The notes below the pieces were generated by a model. The model was not told where the DNA came from. It did no database searches and saw only the letters and a list, made by a program, of their open reading frames with translations. The translations under genes were made by a program, and so were the position numbers. Positions 7,442-13,536 of a DNA stretch of 14,513 nt are shown in pieces. The stretch comes from Microbacteriaceae bacterium (GTDB taxonomy: Bacteria; Actinomycetota; Actinomycetes; Actinomycetales; Microbacteriaceae): the NCBI GenBank assembly GCA_025464125.1, contig JAODLU010000321.1, positions 1 through 14,513 of the forward strand, given 5' to 3'. How positions within the stretch are numbered: the stretch's first letter is position 1; each line of letters opens with the position of its first letter.

Positions 7442-9058
7442 GTGGCAATTGCCTCCCATTTCTGGTGGAGGCTCAGCACGCCCCAGGTCAAAGCGGGCGT
7501 AGCCGCTTCAAGACAGGGCATCATCATCACAACTTTCTCCGATTTGAATATCGACCAGGACATGGTCGACGCACTCGCTACAAAGGGCATCCTCGAACCC
7601 TTCCCCATCCAGGTGCAGACCATCCCAATGGGACTGAACGGCCAGGACATCATCGGCCAGGCGAAGACCGGAACGGGCAAGACCCTCGGCTTCGGTCTGC
7701 CACTGCTGCAGGAGCTCGGCCTCAACCCTGAGCCCGGCGTCAAGGCACTCGTCGTCGTGCCTACCCGCGAGCTGTGCGTGCAGGTTGCAGAAGACCTCAC
7801 GCTCGCGGCCTCCAACAGGTCGACCCAGGTCGCAGCGATATACGGCGGCAAGGCATACGAAGGCCAGGTCGAGCAGCTGAAAGCCGGCGCCCAGGTGGTA
7901 GTCGGAACCCCCGGCCGCCTCCTCGACCTCGCAAGCCAGCGCATGCTGTCGCTGAAAGACGTCAAGGTCATGGTTCTCGACGAGGCAGACAAGATGCTCG
8001 ACCTCGGCTTCCTCAGCGACATCGAGAAGCTTTTCGCGCAGACCTCCCCCACGCGCCACACCATGCTGTTCTCGGCAACGATGCCCGGCCCGATCGTGGC
8101 CCTCGCGCGTCGCTTCATGAACAAGCCCATTCACATTCGCGCAACGGATCCAGACGAGGGCCGCACGCAGGCCAACATCAAGCACGTGGTCTACCGCGCG
8201 CACTCGCTCGACAAAGACGAGGTCATCGCGCGCATCCTGCAGGCCGAGGGTCGCGGCAAGACCGTCATCTTCACCCGCACGAAGCGCGCTGCGGCCAAGC
8301 TGGTCGAAGAGCTCAACGACAGGGGTTTCAACGCGGCTGCCGTTCACGGCGACCTCAACCAGGAGCAGCGCGAGCGGGCCATGGCCGCGTTCAAGGCCGG
8401 CAAGAAAGACATCCTGATCGCTACGGATGTCGCGGCCAGGGGCATCGACGTCAATGACGTGACCCACGTGATCAACCACACGATCCCCGACGACGACGAC
8501 ACCTACCTGCACCGCGCCGGCCGTACGGGTCGCGCAGGCAAGACCGGCATCGCGGTCACCTTCGTCGACTGGGATGACATGCACAAGTGGGTGCAGATCA
8601 ATAAGGCACTCGACATGGGGCAGCCCGAGCCGGTCGAGACCTACTCCTCCTCGCCGCACCTGTATACAGATCTCGATATCCCCGAGGGCACGAAGGGGCG
8701 ACTAGCTTCTGCCGGCCCTGTGCGTCCGCGCGAACCGCGCACTGCCGACGCCGGCCGCGATGGTGGTCGTGACGGCGGCCGTGGCCGAAGTGGTGGAGAC
8801 CGCGGCGGTCGCTCCGGTGGCAGCTCAGGCGGATCAGGCTCAGGCAACTCAAGCTCAGGCAACTCAAGCTCAGGCAACTCAGGCTCAGGCAACTCGGGCT
8901 CGCGCCCGCCGCGCGAGCGCACCCAGTCAACAGATGTCGTGCGCGAAAGCTCGGAGGGTGGCGGAACCCACGACGGCACCTCGCCGACCCGCCGTCGCCG
9001 CACCCGTTCGCGTCGCGGTGGAGCTGGCACGCCCGGCAACACGCCTCCGGCTTCCTGA
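7442..9058 (+). CDS. DEAD-box ATP-dependent RNA helicase (RhlE-like) with RG/GSN-rich tail; start uncertain
   Basis: This SF2 RNA helicase probably remodels structured RNA in translation, ribosome assembly or RNA decay. Numbering from the GTG at 7442 (538 aa), the motifs are: Q-motif with aromatic Phe31 and FPIQ, motif I AKTGTGKT (74-81), PTREL, TPGRLLD, DEAD (180-183), SAT (211-213), VIFTRTK, ATDVAARGIDV and HRAGRTGRAG (357-366). All are intact. From about residue 435 the protein is a basic disordered tail with GGRDGGRGR motifs, GSGNS repeats and RRRRTRSRRGG near the end, typical of RNA-binding tails. Homologues, as I recall, begin MTTF; here the matching codon is ATC at 7526. The GTG at 7442 is the nearest canonical start but would add an unconvincing 28-residue extension. 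The ATG at 7562 would delete the Q-motif aromatic residue. Function is sure, start is not. Confidence 0.93.
   Translation: MAIASHFWWRLSTPQVKAGVAASRQGIIITTFSDLNIDQDMVDALATKGILEPFPIQVQTIPMGLNGQDIIGQAKTGTGKTLGFGLPLLQELGLNPEPGVKALVVVPTRELCVQVAEDLTLAASNRSTQVAAIYGGKAYEGQVEQLKAGAQVVVGTPGRLLDLASQRMLSLKDVKVMVLDEADKMLDLGFLSDIEKLFAQTSPTRHTMLFSATMPGPIVALARRFMNKPIHIRATDPDEGRTQANIKHVVYRAHSLDKDEVIARILQAEGRGKTVIFTRTKRAAAKLVEELNDRGFNAAAVHGDLNQEQRERAMAAFKAGKKDILIATDVAARGIDVNDVTHVINHTIPDDDDTYLHRAGRTGRAGKTGIAVTFVDWDDMHKWVQINKALDMGQPEPVETYSSSPHLYTDLDIPEGTKGRLASAGPVRPREPRTADAGRDGGRDGGRGRSGGDRGGRSGGSSGGSGSGNSSSGNSSSGNSGSGNSGSRPPRERTQSTDVVRESSEGGGTHDGTSPTRRRRTRSRRGGAGTPGNTPPAS
7447..7528 (+). promoter_or_regulatory. 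Probable 5' leader of the DEAD-box helicase with Shine-Dalgarno sites but no canonical start codon
   Basis: A strong Shine-Dalgarno-like GGTGGAGG (7464-7471) stands 6 nt before an in-frame ACG (7478-7480). A weaker AGGG (7515-7518) stands 7 nt before an in-frame ATC (7526-7528), directly before the ACA-ACT-TTC codons of the conserved domain. Between 7445 and the TTG at 7544 the frame has no ATG, GTG or TTG. AGG and AGA codons, rare in such genomes, occur here, so the stretch reads more like leader than coding sequence. Confidence 0.4.
8837..8896 (+). repeat. Four tandem 15-bp repeats in the helicase tail
   Basis: Four consecutive 15-bp units of the form rGCTCAGGCAACTCr lie in frame and encode GSGNS, SSGNS, SSGNS and GSGNS. 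Units differ only at the first and last bases. The whole-codon unit length means copy-number change would leave the frame intact. The repeat sits in the disordered tail beyond the helicase core. Confidence 0.9.
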
Positions 9059-9113
9059 GCACCGTTCCGGCAGGGTGAACCTGGCTGGCTGGCCGCGCTG
9101 TCACGCTTCTTCA

Positions 9114-9127
9114 GCCGCGCCTGCGGC
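9114..9127. terminator. Weak hairpin between convergent helicase and PHP genes
   Basis: GCCGC and GCGGC form a 5-bp stem with a 4-nt loop in the 92-bp gap between two converging genes. No T-run follows on either strand, so this is at best a U-less bidirectional terminator. It could be coincidence in GC-rich DNA. Confidence 0.25.
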
Positions 9128-9150
9128 ATCCGCTCGGCAGGACGCTTTGA

Positions 9151-10002
9151 TTAGCCGTAGTACGGCGTCGTACCAGTCGCCCTGGCGATGATCTGTTCGA
9201 GCACCGCGGGTTCTGTCGTGTTCTCAGCCAGCCTGTTCGGCTTGCCGAGGCCGTGGTAATCGCTCGAGCCGGTGACGAGAAGGTCGTACTTGCGAGCGAG
9301 CTCGTACAGGCGTTCCTTGCCGTCAGGCGTGTTGTCGCGATGACCGATCTCGAGACCCGAGAGCCCGGCATCCACGAGGTTCGACACGGTGCGCTCGTCG
9401 AGAACGCGGTACCTGCCATGGGTAGCAGGATGCGCGAGCACTGCCACCCCGCCGGCGCGAACCACTGTCTCCACGCCCTCGAGTGTTGACGGCGCGTAGT
9501 ACTTCTCGTAATACGGACCGAGCCAGTTCAGGATGCTGCCGAATGCTTCTTCCCGGCTGGCCACGTGCCCCCGCGCGATGAGAGCGTCTGCAATGTGCGG
9601 GCGACCAACCGTGCCCCCATCGGTCGACTGGGCGAGCACGTCATCCCAGGTGAGGGCGTAATCGACCGAGATGTTGTTGACGATGCGCTCGGCCCTGTGG
9701 AGGCGCCCGTCGCGGATGCGGGCGGATTCGGCGATGATGCCGCCATCAAGCGGGTCGAAGAGGTAGGCAAGCATATGCACGCTGGCCGGACCGTAGTTCG
9801 TGCTCAGTTCCATGCCAGGGATGACCGTGAGGCCGGTGCCCGCGGCAGCTTCGAAGGCCTCATGCCAGCCAGACGTCGAGTCGTGGTCGGTGATGGCGAC
9901 AGTGCCGAGGCCGGCTGCAACCGCCGCATGGATGAGTTCAGTCGGGGACTCTGTGCCGTCGGAGACGCTGCTGTGAGTGTGCAGGTCGATGGGTCCGGGC
10001 AT
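9151..10002 (-). CDS. PHP-domain metal-dependent phosphoesterase (TrpH/YciV-like)
   Basis: This 283-aa protein has the full polymerase-and-histidinol-phosphatase ligand set: HTH (His8, His10), Asp15, DHD (39-41), Glu65 in GMELS, His76, His136 in GRPH, His191 in LAHP, and Asp248/His250 in SSDYHG. These coordinate a di- or trinuclear metal centre that hydrolyses phosphoesters. The short stand-alone form with HTHSSVSDGT resembles the YciV/TrpH family, whose members act on 3',5'-nucleoside bisphosphates or RNA 5' ends. The exact substrate cannot be read from sequence. There is no signal peptide, so it is cytoplasmic. The ATG at 10000-10002 fits the family N-terminus, and TAGAGT lies 6 nt upstream. 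It is divergent from the Xaa-Pro aminopeptidase gene, sharing a 75-bp intergenic region. Confidence 0.9.
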   Translation of the reverse strand: MPGPIDLHTHSSVSDGTESPTELIHAAVAAGLGTVAITDHDSTSGWHEAFEAAAGTGLTVIPGMELSTNYGPASVHMLAYLFDPLDGGIIAESARIRDGRLHRAERIVNNISVDYALTWDDVLAQSTDGGTVGRPHIADALIARGHVASREEAFGSILNWLGPYYEKYYAPSTLEGVETVVRAGGVAVLAHPATHGRYRVLDERTVSNLVDAGLSGLEIGHRDNTPDGKERLYELARKYDLLVTGSSDYHGLGKPNRLAENTTEPAVLEQIIARATGTTPYYG

Positions 10003-10008
10003 CCTGCA

Positions 10009-10014
10009 ACTCTA
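10009..10014 (-). promoter_or_regulatory. Putative leaderless -10 element of the PHP gene
   Basis: On the minus strand TAGAGT is followed by 6 nt (TGCAGG) and the ATG. The arrangement matches the leaderless layout at the other genes here. The hexamer abuts a direct repeat that begins at 10014. Confidence 0.45.
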
Positions 10015-10039
10015 TTGCCCGCATCCCATTGCCCGGATC
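10014..10039. repeat. 12-bp direct repeat in the PHP/pepP divergent promoter
   Basis: ATTGCCCGCATC (10014-10025) and ATTGCCCGGATC (10028-10039) match at 11 of 12 positions with a 14-bp period. They lie upstream of both divergent genes, the first copy touching the putative PHP -10. A direct-repeat operator is plausible, but no regulator can be named. Confidence 0.5.
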
Positions 10040-10064
10040 GTGGTGCAACTTCGGCGGTGTGGTT

Positions 10065-10070
10065 GGAGAA
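10065..10070 (+). promoter_or_regulatory. Shine-Dalgarno of the Xaa-Pro aminopeptidase gene
   Basis: GGAGAA stands 7 nt before the ATG at 10078 and fixes that start. Unlike five other first genes here, this one shows no TAnnnT at the leaderless distance, so it should have a leadered mRNA. Confidence 0.65.
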
Positions 10071-10077
10071 TTGGTTC

Positions 10078-11553
10078 ATGGCTGACGACTACACGACCGA
10101 ACCGCGGGCAACAGGCAATCGATCAACGGTTCCGGTCTCCACGACCTTCCAGGATTACATCTCCTCGCAGTGGGCCGAGCGCACAGAGGGCAAGCCCAGG
10201 CCCGGGGAGCAGGGGCCGTTTGCCGCAGCACGCCGTAAGCGCATTTCAGCAATGCATCCCGGCAAGCGCCTGATCGTGCCGGCCGGGGGTGCGAAGACCC
10301 GCTCGAACGACACCGATTATGCCTACCGGGCAAATTCGGCCTTTGCTCATCTGACGGGCTGGGGCAGCGACTCCGTGCCAGACAGCGTGCTGGTAATGGA
10401 GCCGACCGCCGACGGGCACGACTCCACCCTCTATTTTCGTAAGGCCGCTGGCCGAGATTCGACCGAGTTCTACGCGAACCCTGAGATCGGTGAGTTCTGG
10501 ACCGGTCGCCGCCCCTCACTCGCCCACGTCGCATACGACCTTGGGCTGCAGACCGCAGACCTCGAGGGGTTCAGCGCCGTGCTCGACAGCACGGATGCCG
10601 ACACCCTCATCGTTCGCGAGGCCGACCGCGACCTGACCGACCAGGTCGACGGCCGCCGGTTGCTCGCGGCTGACACGGAGGCACTCGAGACCGACGCCGA
10701 CGCTGAGCTCGCCCGCGACCTCTCGGAACTCCGACTGGTGAAAGACGACTACGAGGTGCACCAGATGCGCCTGGCGGTAGCCGCGACGAAGCAGGGATTC
10801 GACGACGTCATCGCCGATCGCCCGGCAATCCTCGCCCACAGCCGCGGAGAGAGGCTGGTCGAGGGCACCTTCAATCGCCGCGCGCGTGCGGAGGGCAACG
10901 CCGTCGGGTACGACACGATCGCGGCAAGCGGTGACCACGCGTGCGTGCTGCACTGGACGCGCAACGATGGCCAGGTGGTGCCAGGCGACCTCATCCTGAT
11001 CGACGCCGGAATCGAGCTCGACAGCCTGTACACCGCCGACATCACCCGAACGCTGCCGGTGAGCGGCACCTTCAGCGAGGTGCAGCGACGCGTGTACGAG
11101 GCAGTTCGCGAGGCGGCGGATGCTGCTTTCGCCATCGTGCGGCCAGGCATCAGGTTTCACGAAATCCACGAGGCCGCAATGGCTGTCATCGCGCAGAAGA
11201 CCGCGGAGTGGGGGCTTTTGCCGGTGACCGCAGAAGAGTCGCTGCAGCCAGAACAGCAGTACCACCGCCGCTACATGGTGCACGGCACGAGCCACCACGT
11301 CGGCATCGACGTGCACGATTGCGCACAGGCCAGGCGTGATCTCTACCTCGACGGCGTGCTCGAACCCGGCATGGTCTTCACCATCGAGCCTGGGCTCTAC
11401 TTCCAGCCGGACGACCTCACGGTTCCCGAAGAGCTCCGCGGCATCGGCGTGCGAATCGAGGACAACATCCTGGTGACCGCGTCCGGCGCCGAGAACCTGT
11501 CCATCGGCATCCCTCGCACGGCTGACGATGTCGAAGCCTGGCTGAAGGCCTGA
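10078..11553 (+). CDS. pepP: Xaa-Pro aminopeptidase (M24 family metallopeptidase)
   Basis: This 491-aa enzyme removes the N-terminal residue from peptides with proline in second position, a step in cytoplasmic peptide turnover. An AMP_N-type N-terminal domain (about 45-200) precedes the pita-bread M24 domain (about 225-480). The five dinuclear-metal ligands are present with PepP-like spacing: Asp309 (DAGIE), Asp321 (TADITRT), His406 (HGTSHHVG), Glu437 (TIEPGLY) and Glu461 (RIEDN). The first His of the HGTSHH motif (His402) is also kept. The start is supported by GGAGAA 7 nt upstream. The polar first 20 residues lack any signal. The gene is a single-gene unit, closed by a hairpin terminator 7 bp after its stop. 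A prolidase is possible, but the N-terminal domain and length favour the aminopeptidase. Confidence 0.92.
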   Translation: MADDYTTEPRATGNRSTVPVSTTFQDYISSQWAERTEGKPRPGEQGPFAAARRKRISAMHPGKRLIVPAGGAKTRSNDTDYAYRANSAFAHLTGWGSDSVPDSVLVMEPTADGHDSTLYFRKAAGRDSTEFYANPEIGEFWTGRRPSLAHVAYDLGLQTADLEGFSAVLDSTDADTLIVREADRDLTDQVDGRRLLAADTEALETDADAELARDLSELRLVKDDYEVHQMRLAVAATKQGFDDVIADRPAILAHSRGERLVEGTFNRRARAEGNAVGYDTIAASGDHACVLHWTRNDGQVVPGDLILIDAGIELDSLYTADITRTLPVSGTFSEVQRRVYEAVREAADAAFAIVRPGIRFHEIHEAAMAVIAQKTAEWGLLPVTAEESLQPEQQYHRRYMVHGTSHHVGIDVHDCAQARRDLYLDGVLEPGMVFTIEPGLYFQPDDLTVPEELRGIGVRIEDNILVTASGAENLSIGIPRTADDVEAWLKA

Positions 11554-11560
11554 GGTAATA

Positions 11561-11583
11561 ATCGCCTGGAAGGCGATCCTTTT
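11561..11583 (+). terminator. Intrinsic terminator after the Xaa-Pro aminopeptidase gene
   Basis: ATCGCC and GGCGAT form a perfect 6-bp stem around TGGAA, followed by CCTTTT. This sits just after the pepP stop and separates it from the next unit. Confidence 0.7.
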
Positions 11584-11636
11584 CAGCAGGAAGGCGGGTC
11601 GCCGCCAGGGGCAGGGTTACGGCTATGTCGAAGGTC

Positions 11637-11642
11637 TAAGTT
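11637..11642 (+). promoter_or_regulatory. Putative leaderless -10 element of the MgtE-N/CBS-DUF1003-mrp unit
   Basis: TAAGTT is followed by 6 nt (ATAAGG) and the GTG at 11649. The AAGG directly before the GTG is too close to serve as a normal Shine-Dalgarno, so a leaderless start is favoured. It lies downstream of the pepP terminator, as expected for a new unit. Confidence 0.48.
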
Positions 11643-11648
11643 ATAAGG

Positions 11649-12998
11649 GTGAGCGCCGCGAGAGTCTTCGTCTCCCGACTGGCCGGGTGCGCCGTTTTCG
11701 ACCCCGCAGGCGACAAGGTCGGCCGCGTTCGCGACGTGCTGGTGGTCTACCGCCAGAAAGAGGGCCCGCGGGTTGTCGGCCTCGTCGTAGAGGTGCCGGG
11801 CCGTCGCCGTGTCTTTCTTTCCATCGGTCGGGTCACGAGCATCGGTTCTGGACAGATCATCACGACAGGCCTCATCAACCTGCGCAGGTTCGAACAGCGC
11901 GGCGGCGAGGTGCGCGTCATTGCAGAGGTGCTCGGCCGCGAAGTGACGCTCGCCGATCGTTCGGGCACGGCAACGATCGAAGATGTCGGCATAGAAGAGA
12001 ACTCGCAGGGCGAGTGGGCGGTGAGCGAGCTCTTCCTTCGCCGGCCCCGCACGAGCGCTTCCCCTTTCGCCAAGGGCCAGACGGTCTTCGCGAAGTGGAC
12101 GGATGTCAGCGAGCGCGCTACAGGCGAGGCCCAGTCGGCCACCCAGCTGCTCGCAACCTACGAAGACCTGCTTCCGGCCGACCTTGCAAACGCGCTGCTC
12201 GACCTGCCTGAACAGCGCATGCTCGAGGTGGCAGAAGAGCTCAGCGATGAGCGGCTTGCTGACGTGCTCGAAGAGATGCCGGAGAGCGAGCAGGTCGACA
12301 TCCTGAACCAGCTCGATGACAACCGGGCAGCAGACGTGCTCGACCAGATGCAGCCGGATGACGCGGCAGACCTCATCGCCCAGCTCACCGAAGAGCGTGG
12401 CGAGGCATTGCTCGATCTCATGCAGCCCGAAGAGGCGGAAGACGTGCGCATGCTGCTGCTCTACGCGCCAGACACCGCGGGCGGCCTGATGACGACAGAG
12501 CCGATCATTGTGTCGGCCGACGCAACCGTCGCAGAGGGTCTCGCGCTCATCCGTCGCCACGAGCTCGCGCCAGCGCTCGGGGCCGCGGTCTGCGTGACCC
12601 TGCCGCCGTACGAGCCGCCGACGGGCAGGTTCCTCGGCATGGTGCACTTCCAGCGCATGCTTCGCTACCCGCCGAACGAGCGCCTCGGCACACTGCTTGA
12701 CCAGAAACTCGAGCCGGTAAAGGCCAGCGCCAGCGCGGCTGAGGTCGCCCGCCAGCTCGCCAGCTATAACCTCGTATCCGTGCCGGTTGTCGACGACAAC
12801 CACCGCCTGGTCGGGGTGGTGACCATTGACGATGTTCTCGACTACCTGCTGCCAGACGACTGGCGAAGTCACGACGAAGACGACCCGGTCTCTCCCGCTG
12901 ATTCGACCGGAACCAGTTCCATCCCTGTACATACCGCGAACCGCACAGCAGCAAACCGTTCCAACGCAGGAAGGAGGACGATCAATGGCACGCGCTGA
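11649..12998 (+). CDS. Soluble PRC-barrel / MgtE N-domain / CBS-pair protein
   Basis: This 449-aa protein has the cytosolic regulatory part of an MgtE magnesium channel without the pore. Residues 1-130 form two PRC-barrel-like beta repeats (FVSRLAGCAVFDPAGDKVGRV at the start). Residues about 165-275 are an acidic helical MgtE N-domain with repeated LADVLEEM / AADVLDQM motifs, ending in the typical YAPDTAGGLMTTEPI linker (272-286). Two CBS domains follow (about 284-342 and 348-402), ending VVTIDDVLDYLL. No membrane segment is present, so it is probably a Mg2+ or nucleotide sensor rather than a transporter. The tail (about 405-449) is disordered, and its last 14 bp overlap the DUF1003 gene. GTG is the start because TAAGTT precedes it by 6 nt and the PRC domain begins at once. 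Confidence 0.87.
   Translation: MSAARVFVSRLAGCAVFDPAGDKVGRVRDVLVVYRQKEGPRVVGLVVEVPGRRRVFLSIGRVTSIGSGQIITTGLINLRRFEQRGGEVRVIAEVLGREVTLADRSGTATIEDVGIEENSQGEWAVSELFLRRPRTSASPFAKGQTVFAKWTDVSERATGEAQSATQLLATYEDLLPADLANALLDLPEQRMLEVAEELSDERLADVLEEMPESEQVDILNQLDDNRAADVLDQMQPDDAADLIAQLTEERGEALLDLMQPEEAEDVRMLLLYAPDTAGGLMTTEPIIVSADATVAEGLALIRRHELAPALGAAVCVTLPPYEPPTGRFLGMVHFQRMLRYPPNERLGTLLDQKLEPVKASASAAEVARQLASYNLVSVPVVDDNHRLVGVVTIDDVLDYLLPDDWRSHDEDDPVSPADSTGTSSIPVHTANRTAANRSNAGRRTINGTR
12973..12977 (+). promoter_or_regulatory. Strong Shine-Dalgarno of the DUF1003 gene, inside the upstream coding region
   Basis: GGAGG within AAGGAGGA stands 7 nt before the ATG at 12985. It fixes that start in a longer open frame and shows that the overlap with the CBS gene is real. 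Confidence 0.85.
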
Positions 12999-13536
12999 CA
13001 ACAACCTCGACACTCCCAAAGGCCAGCGTCGCTCATTCGTTCCCCGCATCGGCGGTCGCGACAGGGTAGGCCGCTTCTCCGAGGGTTTCGCGCGCGCGAT
13101 GGGCACGTCATACTTCCTCGTCGGCATGACGATCATCGTGATCGTCTGGCTGGTCTACAACAGCTTCGCGCCCACTGCCTCCCAGTTCGACCCGAGGCTC
13201 ACCAACTTCACCCTGCTGACCCTCATCCTGTCGCTGCAGGCTTCCTATGCCGCTCCCCTCATCCTGCTCGCGCAGAACCGGCAGGACGACCGTGACCGCG
13301 TGCAGTTCGAGCAGGACAGGCAGCGCGCAGAACGCAACCTCAACGACACCGAGTACCTGGCCCGCGAGGTGGTGGCGCTGAGGCTCGCAATGAAAGACAT
13401 GGCGACCAAGGACTTCATCCGCGCTGAGTTGCGTTCGCTGCTTGAAGAGCTCGACAAGAAGGAGCTGGACAGGGCCGAGCAGGAGACCGCCGGGCAGCAA
13501 CAGGCATCGGACGGCGATGAGTCGGCCGAGCACTGA
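12985..13536 (+). CDS. DUF1003 domain membrane protein
   Basis: This 183-aa protein has the DUF1003 hallmark: a first membrane helix (about 42-60), a short loop, and a second helix (about 72-96) with LILSLQASYAAPLILLAQNRQ. A highly charged helical tail (about 97-168) probably forms a cytoplasmic coiled coil. The N-terminal 40 residues are basic and likely cytoplasmic. The biochemical role of DUF1003 is not established to my knowledge. It starts inside the end of the MgtE-N/CBS gene (14-bp overlap) and its own end overlaps mrp by 20 bp, so the three products should be made together. A membrane anchor or partner for the soluble CBS protein is a reasonable inference. Confidence 0.9.
   Translation: MARADNNLDTPKGQRRSFVPRIGGRDRVGRFSEGFARAMGTSYFLVGMTIIVIVWLVYNSFAPTASQFDPRLTNFTLLTLILSLQASYAAPLILLAQNRQDDRDRVQFEQDRQRAERNLNDTEYLAREVVALRLAMKDMATKDFIRAELRSLLEELDKKELDRAEQETAGQQQASDGDESAEH

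Noticed and set aside
7508..8659. 383-aa open frame on the minus strand
   Set aside because: It is antisense to the DEAD-box core and shows no family motif.
8837..8896. CRISPR-like short repeats
   Set aside because: The 15-bp units are contiguous without spacers and encode an in-frame low-complexity tail.
8760..9191. QAT-repeat open frame on the plus strand
   Set aside because: It is the out-of-frame reading of the same tandem repeat in the helicase tail.
11584..11636. Second hairpin (GGCG-GGT-CGCC) after the pepP terminator
   Set aside because: The stem is 4 bp with no T-run and adds nothing to the clear terminator before it.
11583..13136. 517-aa open frame on the minus strand
   Set aside because: It is antisense to the MgtE-N/CBS and DUF1003 genes, which show clear domains and start signals.
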